Notes: a model not told the origin generated them from the sequence alone. A stretch of 64,000 nt of DNA from a virus (IMGVR_UViG_3300021511_000003:124001-188000), one strand, 5' to 3'; shown: positions 44,062 to 51,167, numbered from the stretch's first letter. Numbers and translations are program-made.

Positions 44062-44133
44062 TGGCCCAGGTGGGGATCGAACCCACGAATGAGGGTTTTA
44101 GAGACCCCTGCTCTACCACTAAGCTACTGGGCC
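44062..44133 (-). tRNA. Amber-suppressor tRNA, anticodon CTA
   Basis: Acceptor GGCCCAG/CTGGGCC, D-stem GCTT/GAGC, stem GGGGT/ACCCT around loop CTCTAAA, T-arm GTGGG-TTCGATC-CCCAC. Numbering from the acceptor gives C34 T35 A36, which reads UAG. A73. CCA is not encoded (TAC follows). The amino acid cannot be told from sequence alone. Confidence 0.85.
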
Positions 44134-44138
44134 TCTAA

Positions 44139-44462
44139 TTATAGTAGAAGACTCTTAAGATTATAACTATACATACAGTATGTATATACTAATATAACTA
44201 ATGAAAAACATTTAACTAAAAGAGTTGATTCCCTTTTAGTTAATTGTTTTTTTATTCCTTTGATTGTCAAATATAAAATTAATAATAGAAATGGTATTTT
44301 TGTTAATAACATTGTTGTTTGAATGCCAATAATTCCCATAAGGTAATTAATAATGGGGTTCATTTCTATAGCATCTTTGTCTAAAATAATTATAGTTGAT
44401 ATATAATCAAAAATATTTATGAGCCAGATAAATACACAACTGATAATTAAAAATTTATTCAT
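44139..44462 (-). CDS. Small membrane protein (DUF5658-like)
   Basis: 107 residues with about three membrane helices: FLIISCVFIWLINIFDYIST, NYLMGIIGIQTTMLLTKI with the next hydrophobic run, and LVKCFSLVILVYTYCMY. Resembles small DUF5658 proteins. Function unknown. Confidence 0.55.
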   Translation of the reverse strand: MNKFLIISCVFIWLINIFDYISTIIILDKDAIEMNPIINYLMGIIGIQTTMLLTKIPFLLLILYLTIKGIKKQLTKRESTLLVKCFSLVILVYTYCMYSYNLKSLLL

Positions 44463-44749
44463 AATAAATTTAACCTTTCTGTAAACTTGCTATTCATATC
44501 AGTTGCTATTGCAGTTGTTTCATTATTCATATCTGGTTCTTTGAACTCAGTGTATGGAATTCCTTCTCTTTTAAATTTTATTTTTAAACTCTCTAACTGG
44601 TTCAAACCCTTAACACCCAAGTATATTAAGGTACCATTGTTCCAGCGAGAGAGAGGGCTGTGAAGCATATAGTCAGCAACCGCATGACCTGCTTGCACAG
44701 CCCTTTGAGATATTGAAATATCTTTACGCACAATTACGTAGAGCTTCAT
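44459..44749 (-). CDS. Pth2-type peptidyl-tRNA hydrolase-like protein
   Basis: MKLYVIVRKDISISQRAVQA and GHAVADYML fit the Pth2 N-terminus (with the QAGHA block). ETTAIATDMNSK ends it. 96 residues. Second Pth2-like gene here. Start 44749 is preceded by GGAAGG and lies within the upstream gene. Confidence 0.65.
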   Translation of the reverse strand: MKLYVIVRKDISISQRAVQAGHAVADYMLHSPLSRWNNGTLIYLGVKGLNQLESLKIKFKREGIPYTEFKEPDMNNETTAIATDMNSKFTERLNLL

Positions 44750-45017
44750 CAATCTTACCTTCCCATGATAACATGTAATTTTCAATGACATGTTTACTTG
44801 GCTTGTCATTACATGAAATTTCAATCATATTATATGGAGTTCGATTAAATAATTGACAATAAGCTATATGTTTATGTCTATAGGTCCAACGATTTTCATC
44901 CAACCCATGAACAAAACCAAAAACTTTATCTTTTCTTGTCTTTTTCTGCTCTTTGATCTTTTGTGCTAAAGATTTTTGCTCTTCTTTTATCTTATTTTTT
45001 AATTCCTTGAATGTCAT
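44724..45017 (-). CDS. Hypothetical basic protein
   Basis: 97 residues; Lys-rich helix at the N-terminus (LKNKIKEEQKSLAQKIKEQK). GGAG before ATG. Unknown. Confidence 0.5.
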   Translation of the reverse strand: MTFKELKNKIKEEQKSLAQKIKEQKKTRKDKVFGFVHGLDENRWTYRHKHIAYCQLFNRTPYNMIEISCNDKPSKHVIENYMLSWEGKIDEALRNCA

Positions 45018-45124
45018 GGTAATCTCCTTTTTATTTCAGTTTAATTAATACAAAATACAATGTTTTACATTATAACTGAAATAGGAGGTCCACGACATAT
45101 CTATGGAAATTGTGACTGTGCTAA

Positions 45125-45265
45125 CTAGTCATCAGTCCACTCAAAGTGGCATTCTGACTCGCAACACTTATTTGCACCGTGAGATTTATTAATCTCTTCG
45201 GCGTCTTTGGCTTCATCTATTCGATGATCGCCAGAAATACCTTTATCCTCTGATTTTCTTTCCAT
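45125..45265 (-). CDS. Small acidic Cys-containing protein
   Basis: 46 residues, ERKSEDKGISGDHRIDEAKD ... CCESEC, ending TAG. AAAGGAG is well placed and the AGAACA promoter motif lies just upstream, so it is probably expressed. Unknown. Confidence 0.5.
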   Translation of the reverse strand: MERKSEDKGISGDHRIDEAKDAEEINKSHGANKCCESECHFEWTDD

Positions 45266-45300
45266 TATATTTTACTCCTTTGTTAACGTAATACTTCAAC

Positions 45301-45318
45301 ATTTATATTATGTTCTGA
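45301..45318 (-). promoter_or_regulatory. AGAACA-TATAAATA promoter motif
   Basis: On the minus strand TCAGAACATAATATAAAT, about 36 bases before the small acidic ORF. Confidence 0.55.
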
Positions 45319-45364
45319 TAAATGTTGTATAATAGTTTGAGAAATTGATATGGAGTGAAAATGG

Positions 45365-45448
45365 TGGGGGGTGGAGGAGTTGAACCACTTGCCACCGCCT
45401 AACATATTTTGGCAACGATTTTACAGACCGCAGTTAGGAACACCCCCC
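45365..45448 (-). tRNA. tRNA-Tyr(GTA)-like, no normal D-arm
   Basis: Acceptor GGGGGGT/ACCCCCC, A73, encoded CCA; stem GCGGT/ATCGT around loop CTGTAAA gives GTA. Only GTTCCTAACT stands where a D-arm belongs. CCTAAC can pair with GTTAGG in the 25-base variable region. The T-stem is weak. Could be an aberrant functional tRNA or a decayed one. Confidence 0.6.
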
Positions 45449-45449
45449 A

Positions 45450-45643
45450 TTATTTTAAGTCTTTACGTTTCCTCTCGATTACATATTCAATAACTTCTCC
45501 AAACTTATCAAATTCGATACATTTGAATTTTGTTCTTATATAAAAATAAAATAACCCAAATCTTTTTTTAACTCTATATTTACCCTTACCGTAATTAATT
45601 ATACGATAAGTTCTATTTGTATTTTTAACATGTGCTTTCCCAT
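45450..45643 (-). pseudogene. Small gene needing a -1 shift after codon 3
   Basis: AAGGAGG then ATG reads MGKHMLKIQIELIV and stops. A -1 shift at GGGAAAG joins MGK to AHVKNTNRTYRIINYGKGKY and on to an intact ~64-residue basic protein ending RKRKDLK. GGGAAAG has the X-XXY-YYZ form of slippery sites. Confidence 0.5.
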
Positions 45644-45657
45644 GATTTTATTCCTCC

Positions 45658-45876
45658 TTAACCTAGTTTTCTTCTAAAATCTTTATGATATATATAGTTA
45701 CATCCCATACGAATGCACCATTTTGTAGCTTGATTATTAAGATATAAAAGACCACAATATTGACAATATAACCATGGGGTATTCTTTAATTTAATCGGTT
45801 TATGCCGTTCATATGAATAAGTAAGAGAGGTGTCTTTAATATTGTCTACTGTAATCCACATTCCTTTTTTAGACAT
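45658..45876 (-). CDS. Small zinc-ribbon protein
   Basis: About 72 residues from MSKKGMW: WLYCQYCGLLYLNN and KWCIRMGCNY give two CxxC/CxxxxC pairs, a zinc ribbon typical of small phage proteins. The longer ORF start is rejected because AAAGG precedes 45876. Confidence 0.6.
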   Translation of the reverse strand: MSKKGMWITVDNIKDTSLTYSYERHKPIKLKNTPWLYCQYCGLLYLNNQATKWCIRMGCNYIYHKDFRRKLG

Positions 45877-45900
45877 ATTATGCCTTTCAAAAATGATAAT

Positions 45901-45967
45901 GTACAAGTGCTGAGCTTAATCTCAGTTTCGTTACCATCAGGAGTTACCCATCACATGGCACTTGTAC
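45901..45967. other. 67-base element closed by a perfect 10-bp stem
   Basis: GTACAAGTGC pairs with GCACTTGTAC. Inside are CTGAG-CTTAAT-CTCAG and, on the minus strand, near-repeats TGATGGGTAAC/TGATGGTAAC. Non-coding, between tRNA-Val and a small gene. Could be a processing signal or small RNA. Confidence 0.45.
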
Positions 45968-45974
45968 GTATTGG

Positions 45975-46049
45975 TAGACGTGGTAGGACTCGAACCTACA
46001 TATACCATCTTGTAAGAATGGCGGCTAACCAATTCGCCTTCACACGTCC
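45975..46049 (-). tRNA. tRNA-Val(TAC)
   Basis: Loop CTTACAA; acceptor GGACGTG/CACGTCT with G1-U72; A73; encoded CCA. Confidence 0.9.
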
Positions 46050-46346
46050 TTATAATTCATCTGTTAAAATTACAAAAGTTATAGAGCCACCTAAAAAAAT
46101 TGTTACACCTTGTAACCATCCAACTGATATAAGAAATATACAAAATAAAGCTAATTCCTGCCAAAATCCAAATGGGTCGATCATTAATCTTACTAATAAA
46201 TATAACCATAAAGGAATTAAAGCAATGATCCAGATGATTGTAATTATAACAAATTTTGCGATAATATTTAAATTTATAATTTTTTTTAATTTCTCTTTAA
46301 TTGAATCATTTATTGTCAATATTGTTTTATTTTTTTTTATATTCAT
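46050..46346 (-). CDS. Small membrane protein
   Basis: 98 residues from ATG 46346 (MNIKKNK) after AAGGGA. IIAKFVIITIIWIIALIPLW and the following LALFCIFLISVGWLQGVTIF are two or three membrane helices. Unknown. Confidence 0.55.
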   Translation of the reverse strand: MNIKKNKTILTINDSIKEKLKKIINLNIIAKFVIITIIWIIALIPLWLYLLVRLMIDPFGFWQELALFCIFLISVGWLQGVTIFLGGSITFVILTDEL

Positions 46347-46450
46347 TATCTTTCCCTTTGGTTTCATTATTACCAAAAACTTTTGTATAATTATCTCGAT
46401 AGTTTTTATTTGTTGCCTTATGGGAAGAGTTCATCATGTTTTTACTCATA

Positions 46451-46651
46451 TTAATCCTTTATATATCCATATTCTAAATCTTTTGGTGGTTCTTCTCCAA
46501 GACTAATCTTTAATTTTTCAAGGGCGATTTTAGCTTCTTCGGGCATTTGAAATCCACCAATTTTTGATCCTTGTCCTTCTGCGTGCCATCTCGGATCATT
46601 TTCTGAATATAACCACCAACTTCCTGTTGTACTTTTGCTATAGAAGCCCAT
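46451..46651 (-). CDS. Small conserved-type phage protein
   Basis: 66 residues, good AAGGAG 7 bases upstream. WWLYSENDPRWHAEGQGSKI and GEEPPKDLEYGYIKD match a pattern widespread in small phage proteins (xDPRW...PPxDLExxxxKD). Overlaps the neighbouring ORF by 142 bases in another frame. Confidence 0.65.
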   Translation of the reverse strand: MGFYSKSTTGSWWLYSENDPRWHAEGQGSKIGGFQMPEEAKIALEKLKISLGEEPPKDLEYGYIKD

Positions 46652-46953
46652 GAATCATCTCCTTCCATTGGTAACCATTGATAATCGTCTTTTTGTAAAG
46701 TCATTCCACTCCAATATGAATAAAGTTTTGCATCAATAATGGGTTTGATGTAATTGAATAACTTGCTAGGTATTCCTTCATCTTTTGATACACTGGTAAA
46801 TCCAGTACAACCTGATTCCTTCTTAAATTTACAACGAAAAAGTTTAGTTGTTGGAAGACTATGAGTGGTGTCAACATCATCAACGTAAAGCATCCCACTA
46901 CATACTTTTAAAAAAGGACTAATATGGTCGAATTTAAATGTAATTCTAATCAT
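46510..46953 (-). CDS. Hypothetical protein, 3' part overlapped
   Basis: 147 residues, RITFKFDHISPFLKVCSGML.... The last 47 codons overlap the gene at 46451 in another frame, so the true C-terminus may be shorter or a frameshift may be present. Unknown family. Confidence 0.45.
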   Translation of the reverse strand: MIRITFKFDHISPFLKVCSGMLYVDDVDTTHSLPTTKLFRCKFKKESGCTGFTSVSKDEGIPSKLFNYIKPIIDAKLYSYWSGMTLQKDDYQWLPMEGDDSWASIAKVQQEVGGYIQKMIRDGTQKDKDQKLVDFKCPKKLKSPLKN

Positions 46954-46982
46954 ACTATATAATTCTTTTTTTTATGTATTAA

Positions 46983-47117
46983 CTATTTATTTTTCTTTTT
47001 CTTTTGTTCTTTCCATTCTTGTTTGGAACAAAATTTATACCCGTCAGAATCAACTAAATTATGTGCTAGATCATTATTTACACGACGAATCTTTCCATTT
47101 TTTTTAATACACTTCAT
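46983..47117 (-). CDS. Small conserved-type phage protein
   Basis: 44 residues: CIKKNGKIRRVNNDLAHNLV ... YKFCSKQEWKEQKKK, a layout common in phages (K-R-V-x-N...CxKxEWK). AAGGAA 7 bases before ATG. Ends TAG. Confidence 0.55.
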   Translation of the reverse strand: MKCIKKNGKIRRVNNDLAHNLVDSDGYKFCSKQEWKEQKKKKNK

Positions 47118-47181
47118 CAAGATTTCCTTTTTTTAGAATTTTATTTACGATTATTTTTAATTCAGGTCTTTTATTTTTGAT

Positions 47182-47256
47182 TTAATTTAAGTAATTATCA
47201 GATTTTTCTTTAAGAAGAAATTCTATTCTTCTTTCTTGTGCTTTAGAACTAAACAT
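47182..47256 (-). CDS. Possible 24-residue ORF
   Basis: FSSKAQERRIEFLLKEKSDN, AAGG before ATG. Too short to judge. Confidence 0.3.
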   Translation of the reverse strand: MFSSKAQERRIEFLLKEKSDNYLN

Positions 47257-47275
47257 AATAACCTTTTTTATATGG

Positions 47276-47360
47276 CGGAGGGAGTAGGATTCGAACCCAC
47301 GGAGCTTTGACACCCAACGATTTTCAAGACCGCCGCCTTAAACCACTCAGCCATCCCTCC
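47276..47360 (-). tRNA. tRNA-Ser(TGA)
   Basis: Class II tRNA: acceptor GGAGGGA/TCCCTCC, G73, loop CTTGAAA, long variable arm, encoded CCA. Confidence 0.93.
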
Positions 47361-47370
47361 ATAATTATTA

Positions 47371-47673
47371 TTATCCTATACCAAAACAACACACATTATT
47401 AAATCGTGATGGTTTCTCAATGAGTAAATCATACAATTCAGTTTGTGGATTCCATTTATACCATTTCTCCATTCTTGGGAAAAAATATATTCCAGGTTTA
47501 ACTTCCTCAATTACACAGTATGAATAATAACCCTCTTCAGATATATCTAAACTGTTATTTATTACTTCATCTTCTGCAATTTTGAGATTGAAAAAGAATC
47601 CAACACATCTAGAAAATTTATGTGGTATGCGTGGAATAGTTGTTATAGTATAAATAACTTCATTTTTCAACAT
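47371..47673 (-). CDS. Phage hypothetical protein
   Basis: 100 residues, AAAAGGAG before ATG. SRCVGFFFNLKIAEDEVINN, EEGYYSYCVIEEVKPGIYFF and FNNVCCFGIG form a compact pattern recurring in large phages. Function unknown. Confidence 0.65.
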   Translation of the reverse strand: MLKNEVIYTITTIPRIPHKFSRCVGFFFNLKIAEDEVINNSLDISEEGYYSYCVIEEVKPGIYFFPRMEKWYKWNPQTELYDLLIEKPSRFNNVCCFGIG

Positions 47674-47695
47674 ACAGTACTCCTTTTAAAAATGG

Positions 47696-47778
47696 CGGTG
47701 AGGACAGGAGTTGAACCTGCATGACTGTTACATCGACTGATTAGCAATCAGCTGCTTTACCATTCAGCACACCTCACC
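47696..47778 (-). tRNA. tRNA-Ser(GCT)
   Basis: Loop TTGCTAA; acceptor GGTGAGG/CCTCACC; G73; long variable region; encoded CCA. Its 5' end overlaps the stop of the next gene. Confidence 0.9.
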
Positions 47779-48124
47779 GTTTGTTTTTAATATATTCTTT
47801 TCCTTCTATGAGAGCTTCTATAAAACCATCAATGTTACTTTCTTTTTGTAAAATGAAAGTTTCTTCAAGTTCAACATAACCTGTGAATAACATTATAAAT
47901 GAGCATTTTATTCGTTTCCACATACCTTGAAGCCAATTAAGTTCACCCCAATGAGAAGCCCATGCAATTGTTTTATGAAAGTTTAAGAAAATTATTCCTG
48001 GAATTTCTTTATCAATTTCAAACTCAATAACAACATCATGCTCATTGGAACCACAATCACATTCGACACGATAATATATAGAATCCTCAAAACTATGTGT
48101 TTTCATTACATTTTTACTAATCAT
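47774..48124 (-). CDS. Hypothetical protein
   Basis: 116 residues with CDCGS near the N-terminus and a hydrophobic IKCSFIMLFTGYVELEE. AAAAGG before ATG. The stop is shared with tRNA-Ser(GCT). Unknown. Confidence 0.55.
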   Translation of the reverse strand: MISKNVMKTHSFEDSIYYRVECDCGSNEHDVVIEFEIDKEIPGIIFLNFHKTIAWASHWGELNWLQGMWKRIKCSFIMLFTGYVELEETFILQKESNIDGFIEALIEGKEYIKNKR

Positions 48125-48245
48125 TATTTTTCCTTTTAAAGTATGCCCAACCTACCCTAATTGTATCAGTGGATATTCTTATAGAAAATTTTCCACTAAA
48201 ACCAACTCCCAAGGATTTCAATATCGGAAGTCTTTCATTACTCAA
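48117..48245 (-). CDS. Doubtful short ORF
   Basis: 42 residues from TTG (SNERLPILKSLGVGFSGKFS...), TAG stop, 8-base overlap with the next gene, no ribosome site. Could be chance. Confidence 0.25.
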   Translation of the reverse strand: MSNERLPILKSLGVGFSGKFSIRISTDTIRVGWAYFKRKNND

Positions 48246-48265
48246 CGATAGTAAAATATTATTGG

Positions 48266-48350
48266 TAGCGGAGAGGGGATTCGAACCCCTGTTCTTATTA
48301 CAAGATCTGGCTTATGAGACCAGTGAGCTAGACCACTACTCGACTCCGCA
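48266..48350 (-). tRNA. tRNA-Met(CAT)-like with long variable arm
   Basis: Loop CTCATAA gives CAT. Acceptor TGCGGAG/CTCCGCT leaves U1-U72 unpaired, as in initiators, but the anticodon stem lacks the three G-C pairs of initiators. A TCTT/AAGA hairpin makes the variable arm about 16 bases. A73, encoded CCA. Confidence 0.8.
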
Positions 48351-48357
48351 TTAAGTT

Positions 48358-48963
48358 TTATTCTATATTTATAACGACAGCACGTCTGTTTGTTTCCAAT
48401 GTACTACCAAATATATCAGTTTCACCGAATGCTCGGTAGGTGATACGTTTCATATCAATACCTTTGTCAACCAATTCTTTTCTAACTGATTCAGAACGTT
48501 TATATGCAAGACCCATATTATATTTTTCAGATCCTTCTATGCTGGCATATGCCATAACCATTACTAAGGTATCTGGATACTCCTTCAACATATCAACGAT
48601 TTTATTAACCTTTACCATTTCAACATTGGTGATGATGGAACTATCATATGGAAAAAGGATTACTTCCTCTAATTCTGTAACCGTAATTGGTGCCGGTTTT
48701 AATTTCTTTAATGTCTCTACTTTCTTCAACCACTTGGAATCGGTAATCTCTTCAACTACTTCAGGAACTTCAACTTCTTTTGGACCATGATATAAAACAT
48801 TATTGTTGGTTTTCGCTATAATAACATTTCCTTCATCAGTAACAGTTGCTTGATCTGAAAGAGGTGCAGAAAGATCTGTATGTGAAAGAACACTTACACT
48901 ACTACAACCCATAAACATAAATGCTAAAGCAATTGTCAATGTGATATTAATAATACTTTTCAC
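48358..48963 (-). CDS. OmpA-family lipoprotein
   Basis: Signal peptide with lipobox (LAFMFMGCSS). The C-terminal half holds ILFPYDSSIITNVEMVKVNK, MAYASIEGSEKYNMGLAYKR and SESVRKELVDKGIDMKRITY, the peptidoglycan-binding OmpA fold. GTG start after AAGGAG. 201 residues. May be a spanin-like or envelope-anchored protein. Confidence 0.85.
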   Translation of the reverse strand: MKSIINITLTIALAFMFMGCSSVSVLSHTDLSAPLSDQATVTDEGNVIIAKTNNNVLYHGPKEVEVPEVVEEITDSKWLKKVETLKKLKPAPITVTELEEVILFPYDSSIITNVEMVKVNKIVDMLKEYPDTLVMVMAYASIEGSEKYNMGLAYKRSESVRKELVDKGIDMKRITYRAFGETDIFGSTLETNRRAVVINIE

Positions 48964-48997
48964 GTTATTTCTCCTTTTTAATTATTCGTTTGTTTGG

Positions 48998-49082
48998 TGG
49001 CCCAGGTGGGACTCGAACCCACACGGGAATATTTCCCACAAGATTTTAAGTCTTGAGCGTCTACCAGTTCCGCCACTGAGCC
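48998..49082 (-). tRNA. tRNA-Leu(TAA)
   Basis: Class II: acceptor GGCTCAG/CTGGGCC, loop CTTAAAA, long variable arm with GGGAA/TTCCC, A73, encoded CCA. Confidence 0.93.
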
Positions 49083-49086
49083 AAAA

Positions 49087-49311
49087 TTAGTTACTAAGTT
49101 TATTTTTTACGGTTTCATCAGTAATTGGAAATCTTCCTTGTATTCTACCACAATCAAGGCAGATTTCAAAGTTAACATAATCACCCTCTCCTATATTTAG
49201 ATCGGTTGGTACATGACCATCTCTTCCCATTTCATTATACATTACACAACACATATCATTACATTTTGCATCGACTTCCATTAAACGGGTACTACCACAT
49301 TTACATGACAT
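49087..49311 (-). CDS. Small zinc-binding protein
   Basis: About 74 residues from ATG 49311 (MSCKCGSTR). Three Cys pairs: CKC, KCNDMCC, CLDC. Upstream in-frame codons lack a ribosome site and are dropped. Unknown. Confidence 0.55.
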   Translation of the reverse strand: MSCKCGSTRLMEVDAKCNDMCCVMYNEMGRDGHVPTDLNIGEGDYVNFEICLDCGRIQGRFPITDETVKNKLSN

Positions 49312-49642
49312 TAATATATTCCTTTCAAAAATATGAAATTGGATCCAAAAAGCAGCCAGAAGTGAATTGATGCTGATAAGAAGCTTCACTTAACCTGGAT
49401 TTATATTGGTGTTATTTTTAACACTCCCAAAACTTAATTCTTTATAACTTTAATCTTGACTGGCGCAATATTTATTCTCGTTGCGGTACGAGTTAAACTT
49501 AAGGCTTAATTCTTGAAACTTGATAATAAGTACCAATTTACATAGTAATATAGCTTTGTAGGCTATTATCAGTAAGATTCATATTTAACCCGATATGAGA
49601 GGGCTTATCTATTTCATTGTTTACACTAGTGAATCCAAAGTT
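49312..49642. other. Intergenic stretch with stem-loops, no gene
   Basis: No open frame of note. Contains GTGTTA/TAACAC, CTCG-ttgcggta-CGAG and ATAGC-tttgtag-GCTAT stems. Possibly an untranslated or small-RNA region. Confidence 0.35.
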
Positions 49643-50188
49643 TTAAGTTAATGACCGCGTTTTAGGTATGTCTTGAAGGTAGGTTGTTGCATTAATAACT
49701 TCAAGGCGTCCCTCAATAGTCTTTCCTGATGTTAAATCTTCCCATTTTCTTTGTCCTGACCGTTTAACATTTTCATTATATAATCTTATGATCGTTGGTG
49801 CTGCCGAATCTTTCTCTCTATAACGAACTTGATTTCGATTTGCTTCATTTGTTGATAAAGACCTGAAAGTCTGAATTAATCGCTGACCTGTCTTTCTCAA
49901 AACAGTTAACCAATTATGAATACTTCTTGTTTCATCATCAATTGTAACCATAGTAATTAGATTGGTGTAGTCGATCATTGCTTTGATATGACAATACTCT
50001 TTTTCTAAATCATTATTGGATTGAATCAGTTTTACAACCTCTTCACTTTGTGCCTGTTCAGTACCAAAAATTGGTTTTTCATTTGAAAGAAGTGAAGAAT
50101 ATTTTTCAATTTCATCACAGTTCTTTGCCATTCGTTTGTCAATGAGTTTTAATTTCTTAAGTCCTTCAATAATTGTCATATTATTCAT
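49643..50188 (-). CDS. Coiled-coil hypothetical protein
   Basis: 181 residues: helical N-terminus (IIEGLKKLKLIDKRMAKNCD), middle NNDLEKEYCHIKAMIDYTNL and TVTIDDE-like segment. AAAGGAA upstream. No known function. Confidence 0.55.
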   Translation of the reverse strand: MNNMTIIEGLKKLKLIDKRMAKNCDEIEKYSSLLSNEKPIFGTEQAQSEEVVKLIQSNNDLEKEYCHIKAMIDYTNLITMVTIDDETRSIHNWLTVLRKTGQRLIQTFRSLSTNEANRNQVRYREKDSAAPTIIRLYNENVKRSGQRKWEDLTSGKTIEGRLEVINATTYLQDIPKTRSLT

Positions 50189-50221
50189 TTTTACAATTTC
50201 CTTTTGAATAAAAGTTTAGTT

Positions 50222-50485
50222 TTAGATGTTATCAATAATAACAAATTTGATAACTGCTACTATAATATTAATTATTGACATTATTATACATAATGAATTA
50301 AATTTCATAAAATTAATATTACCATCTATATCACAATAACTCAAATAGTTTATTTTATTTTCACATAATACAGAACAACATGGTGAGACCAAACATTTTT
50401 TACATGGATCTTTAACAAAGAAAATATAAAAAATCCTATGACGAAAACTTTTTGGTTTATTAATGTTTATGCTGTTGTATATCAT
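50222..50485 (-). CDS. Small Cys-rich membrane protein
   Basis: 87 residues: DPCKKCLVSPCCSVLCENK (five Cys), then a hydrophobic C-terminus CIIMSIINIIVAVIKFVII. Cys cluster faces the N-terminal side. Overlaps the upstream gene by 4 bases. Confidence 0.5.
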   Translation of the reverse strand: MIYNSININKPKSFRHRIFYIFFVKDPCKKCLVSPCCSVLCENKINYLSYCDIDGNINFMKFNSLCIIMSIINIIVAVIKFVIIDNI

Positions 50486-50670
50486 TGAGTAATAGATTCC
50501 CCAAATTCAAATTTAGCAAAATCAACAAAATCTCTACATCGACATAATAAAGTTACTATATCAGATACGTTTATATTTTCTGCAATTATCGAATCCGGTG
50601 ATACACATTCTAATTTATCAGACATGTTTATTATTGATGATTCGAGTTCTTCTATTTTTTTTTCTTTCAT
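50482..50670 (-). CDS. Small hypothetical protein
   Basis: About 62 residues from ATG 50670, 9 bases after AAAGGA (KEKKIEELESSIINMSDKLE). Helical. Unknown. Confidence 0.45.
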   Translation of the reverse strand: MKEKKIEELESSIINMSDKLECVSPDSIIAENINVSDIVTLLCRCRDFVDFAKFEFGESITQ

Positions 50671-50697
50671 AAACATTCCTTTCAGAATCTAAATTGG

Positions 50698-50773
50698 AAG
50701 CCCCTCCAGGATTCGAACCTGGGAAAATGACGGGTCCAAGGCCCGCCGTGTTAGGCCGCTTCACCAAGGGGCT
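50698..50773 (-). tRNA. tRNA-Gln(TTG), C33
   Basis: Stem GCGGG/CCCGT around loop CCTTGGA gives TTG with C33. Acceptor AGCCCCT/AGGGGCT, U73, encoded CCA. Confidence 0.87.
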
Positions 50774-50810
50774 ATAATATTACCTTTGTCTTTAGAATAT
50801 TTAAATACAG

Positions 50811-50823
50811 AATTATGTTCTAA
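50811..50823 (-). promoter_or_regulatory. AGAACA motif (partial)
   Basis: Minus strand TTAGAACATAATT followed a few bases on by TATTTAAATA, upstream of tRNA-Gln. Confidence 0.35.
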
Positions 50824-50847
50824 TTCACCTATATGGATTAAAGATGG

Positions 50848-50919
50848 AACCCCCAGCAGGATTCGAACCAGCGACTATGAGATTAGAAATCTCATGCTCT
50901 TCCTCTGAGCTACGGGGGC
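50848..50919 (-). tRNA. tRNA-Arg(TCT)
   Basis: Loop TTTCTAA, stem TGAGA/TCTCA, acceptor GCCCCCG/TGGGGGT, one T-stem mismatch, encoded CCA. Confidence 0.9.
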
Positions 50920-50924
50920 ATTTT

Positions 50925-51029
50925 TTAAAACCAAACTACTGGAAATTCTATTATTCTATTATTTTCTAATTCATCATTTGCTTTTTGTATAATATTATGT
51001 AACTCTTATTTTCGAAATGTAATACCCAT
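50925..51029 (-). pseudogene. Short frame interrupted by TAA
   Basis: ATG reads MGITFRK, TAA, then continues in the same frame ELHNIIQKANDELENNRIIE to PVVWF and a stop. Protein-like downstream part suggests a nonsense mutation. Weak evidence. Confidence 0.3.
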
Positions 51030-51167
51030 AATACATATACCAAGCAAATATATAAAATATGATTATATTCTTTTTCCCAACTATGCTCCAATAAATAAAA
51101 AAATAAAGGAATGAGTAGATCAAATCACGAAATATGAATTATTATATATATTTCGTTATAATTATGG

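Noticed and set aside
45901-45967. Hammerhead ribozyme (CTGATG ... GAAAC on the minus strand)
   Set aside because: No stem II between CTGATG and GAAA, A9 is G, and the base after stem III is not the required U, so the catalytic core is not formed.
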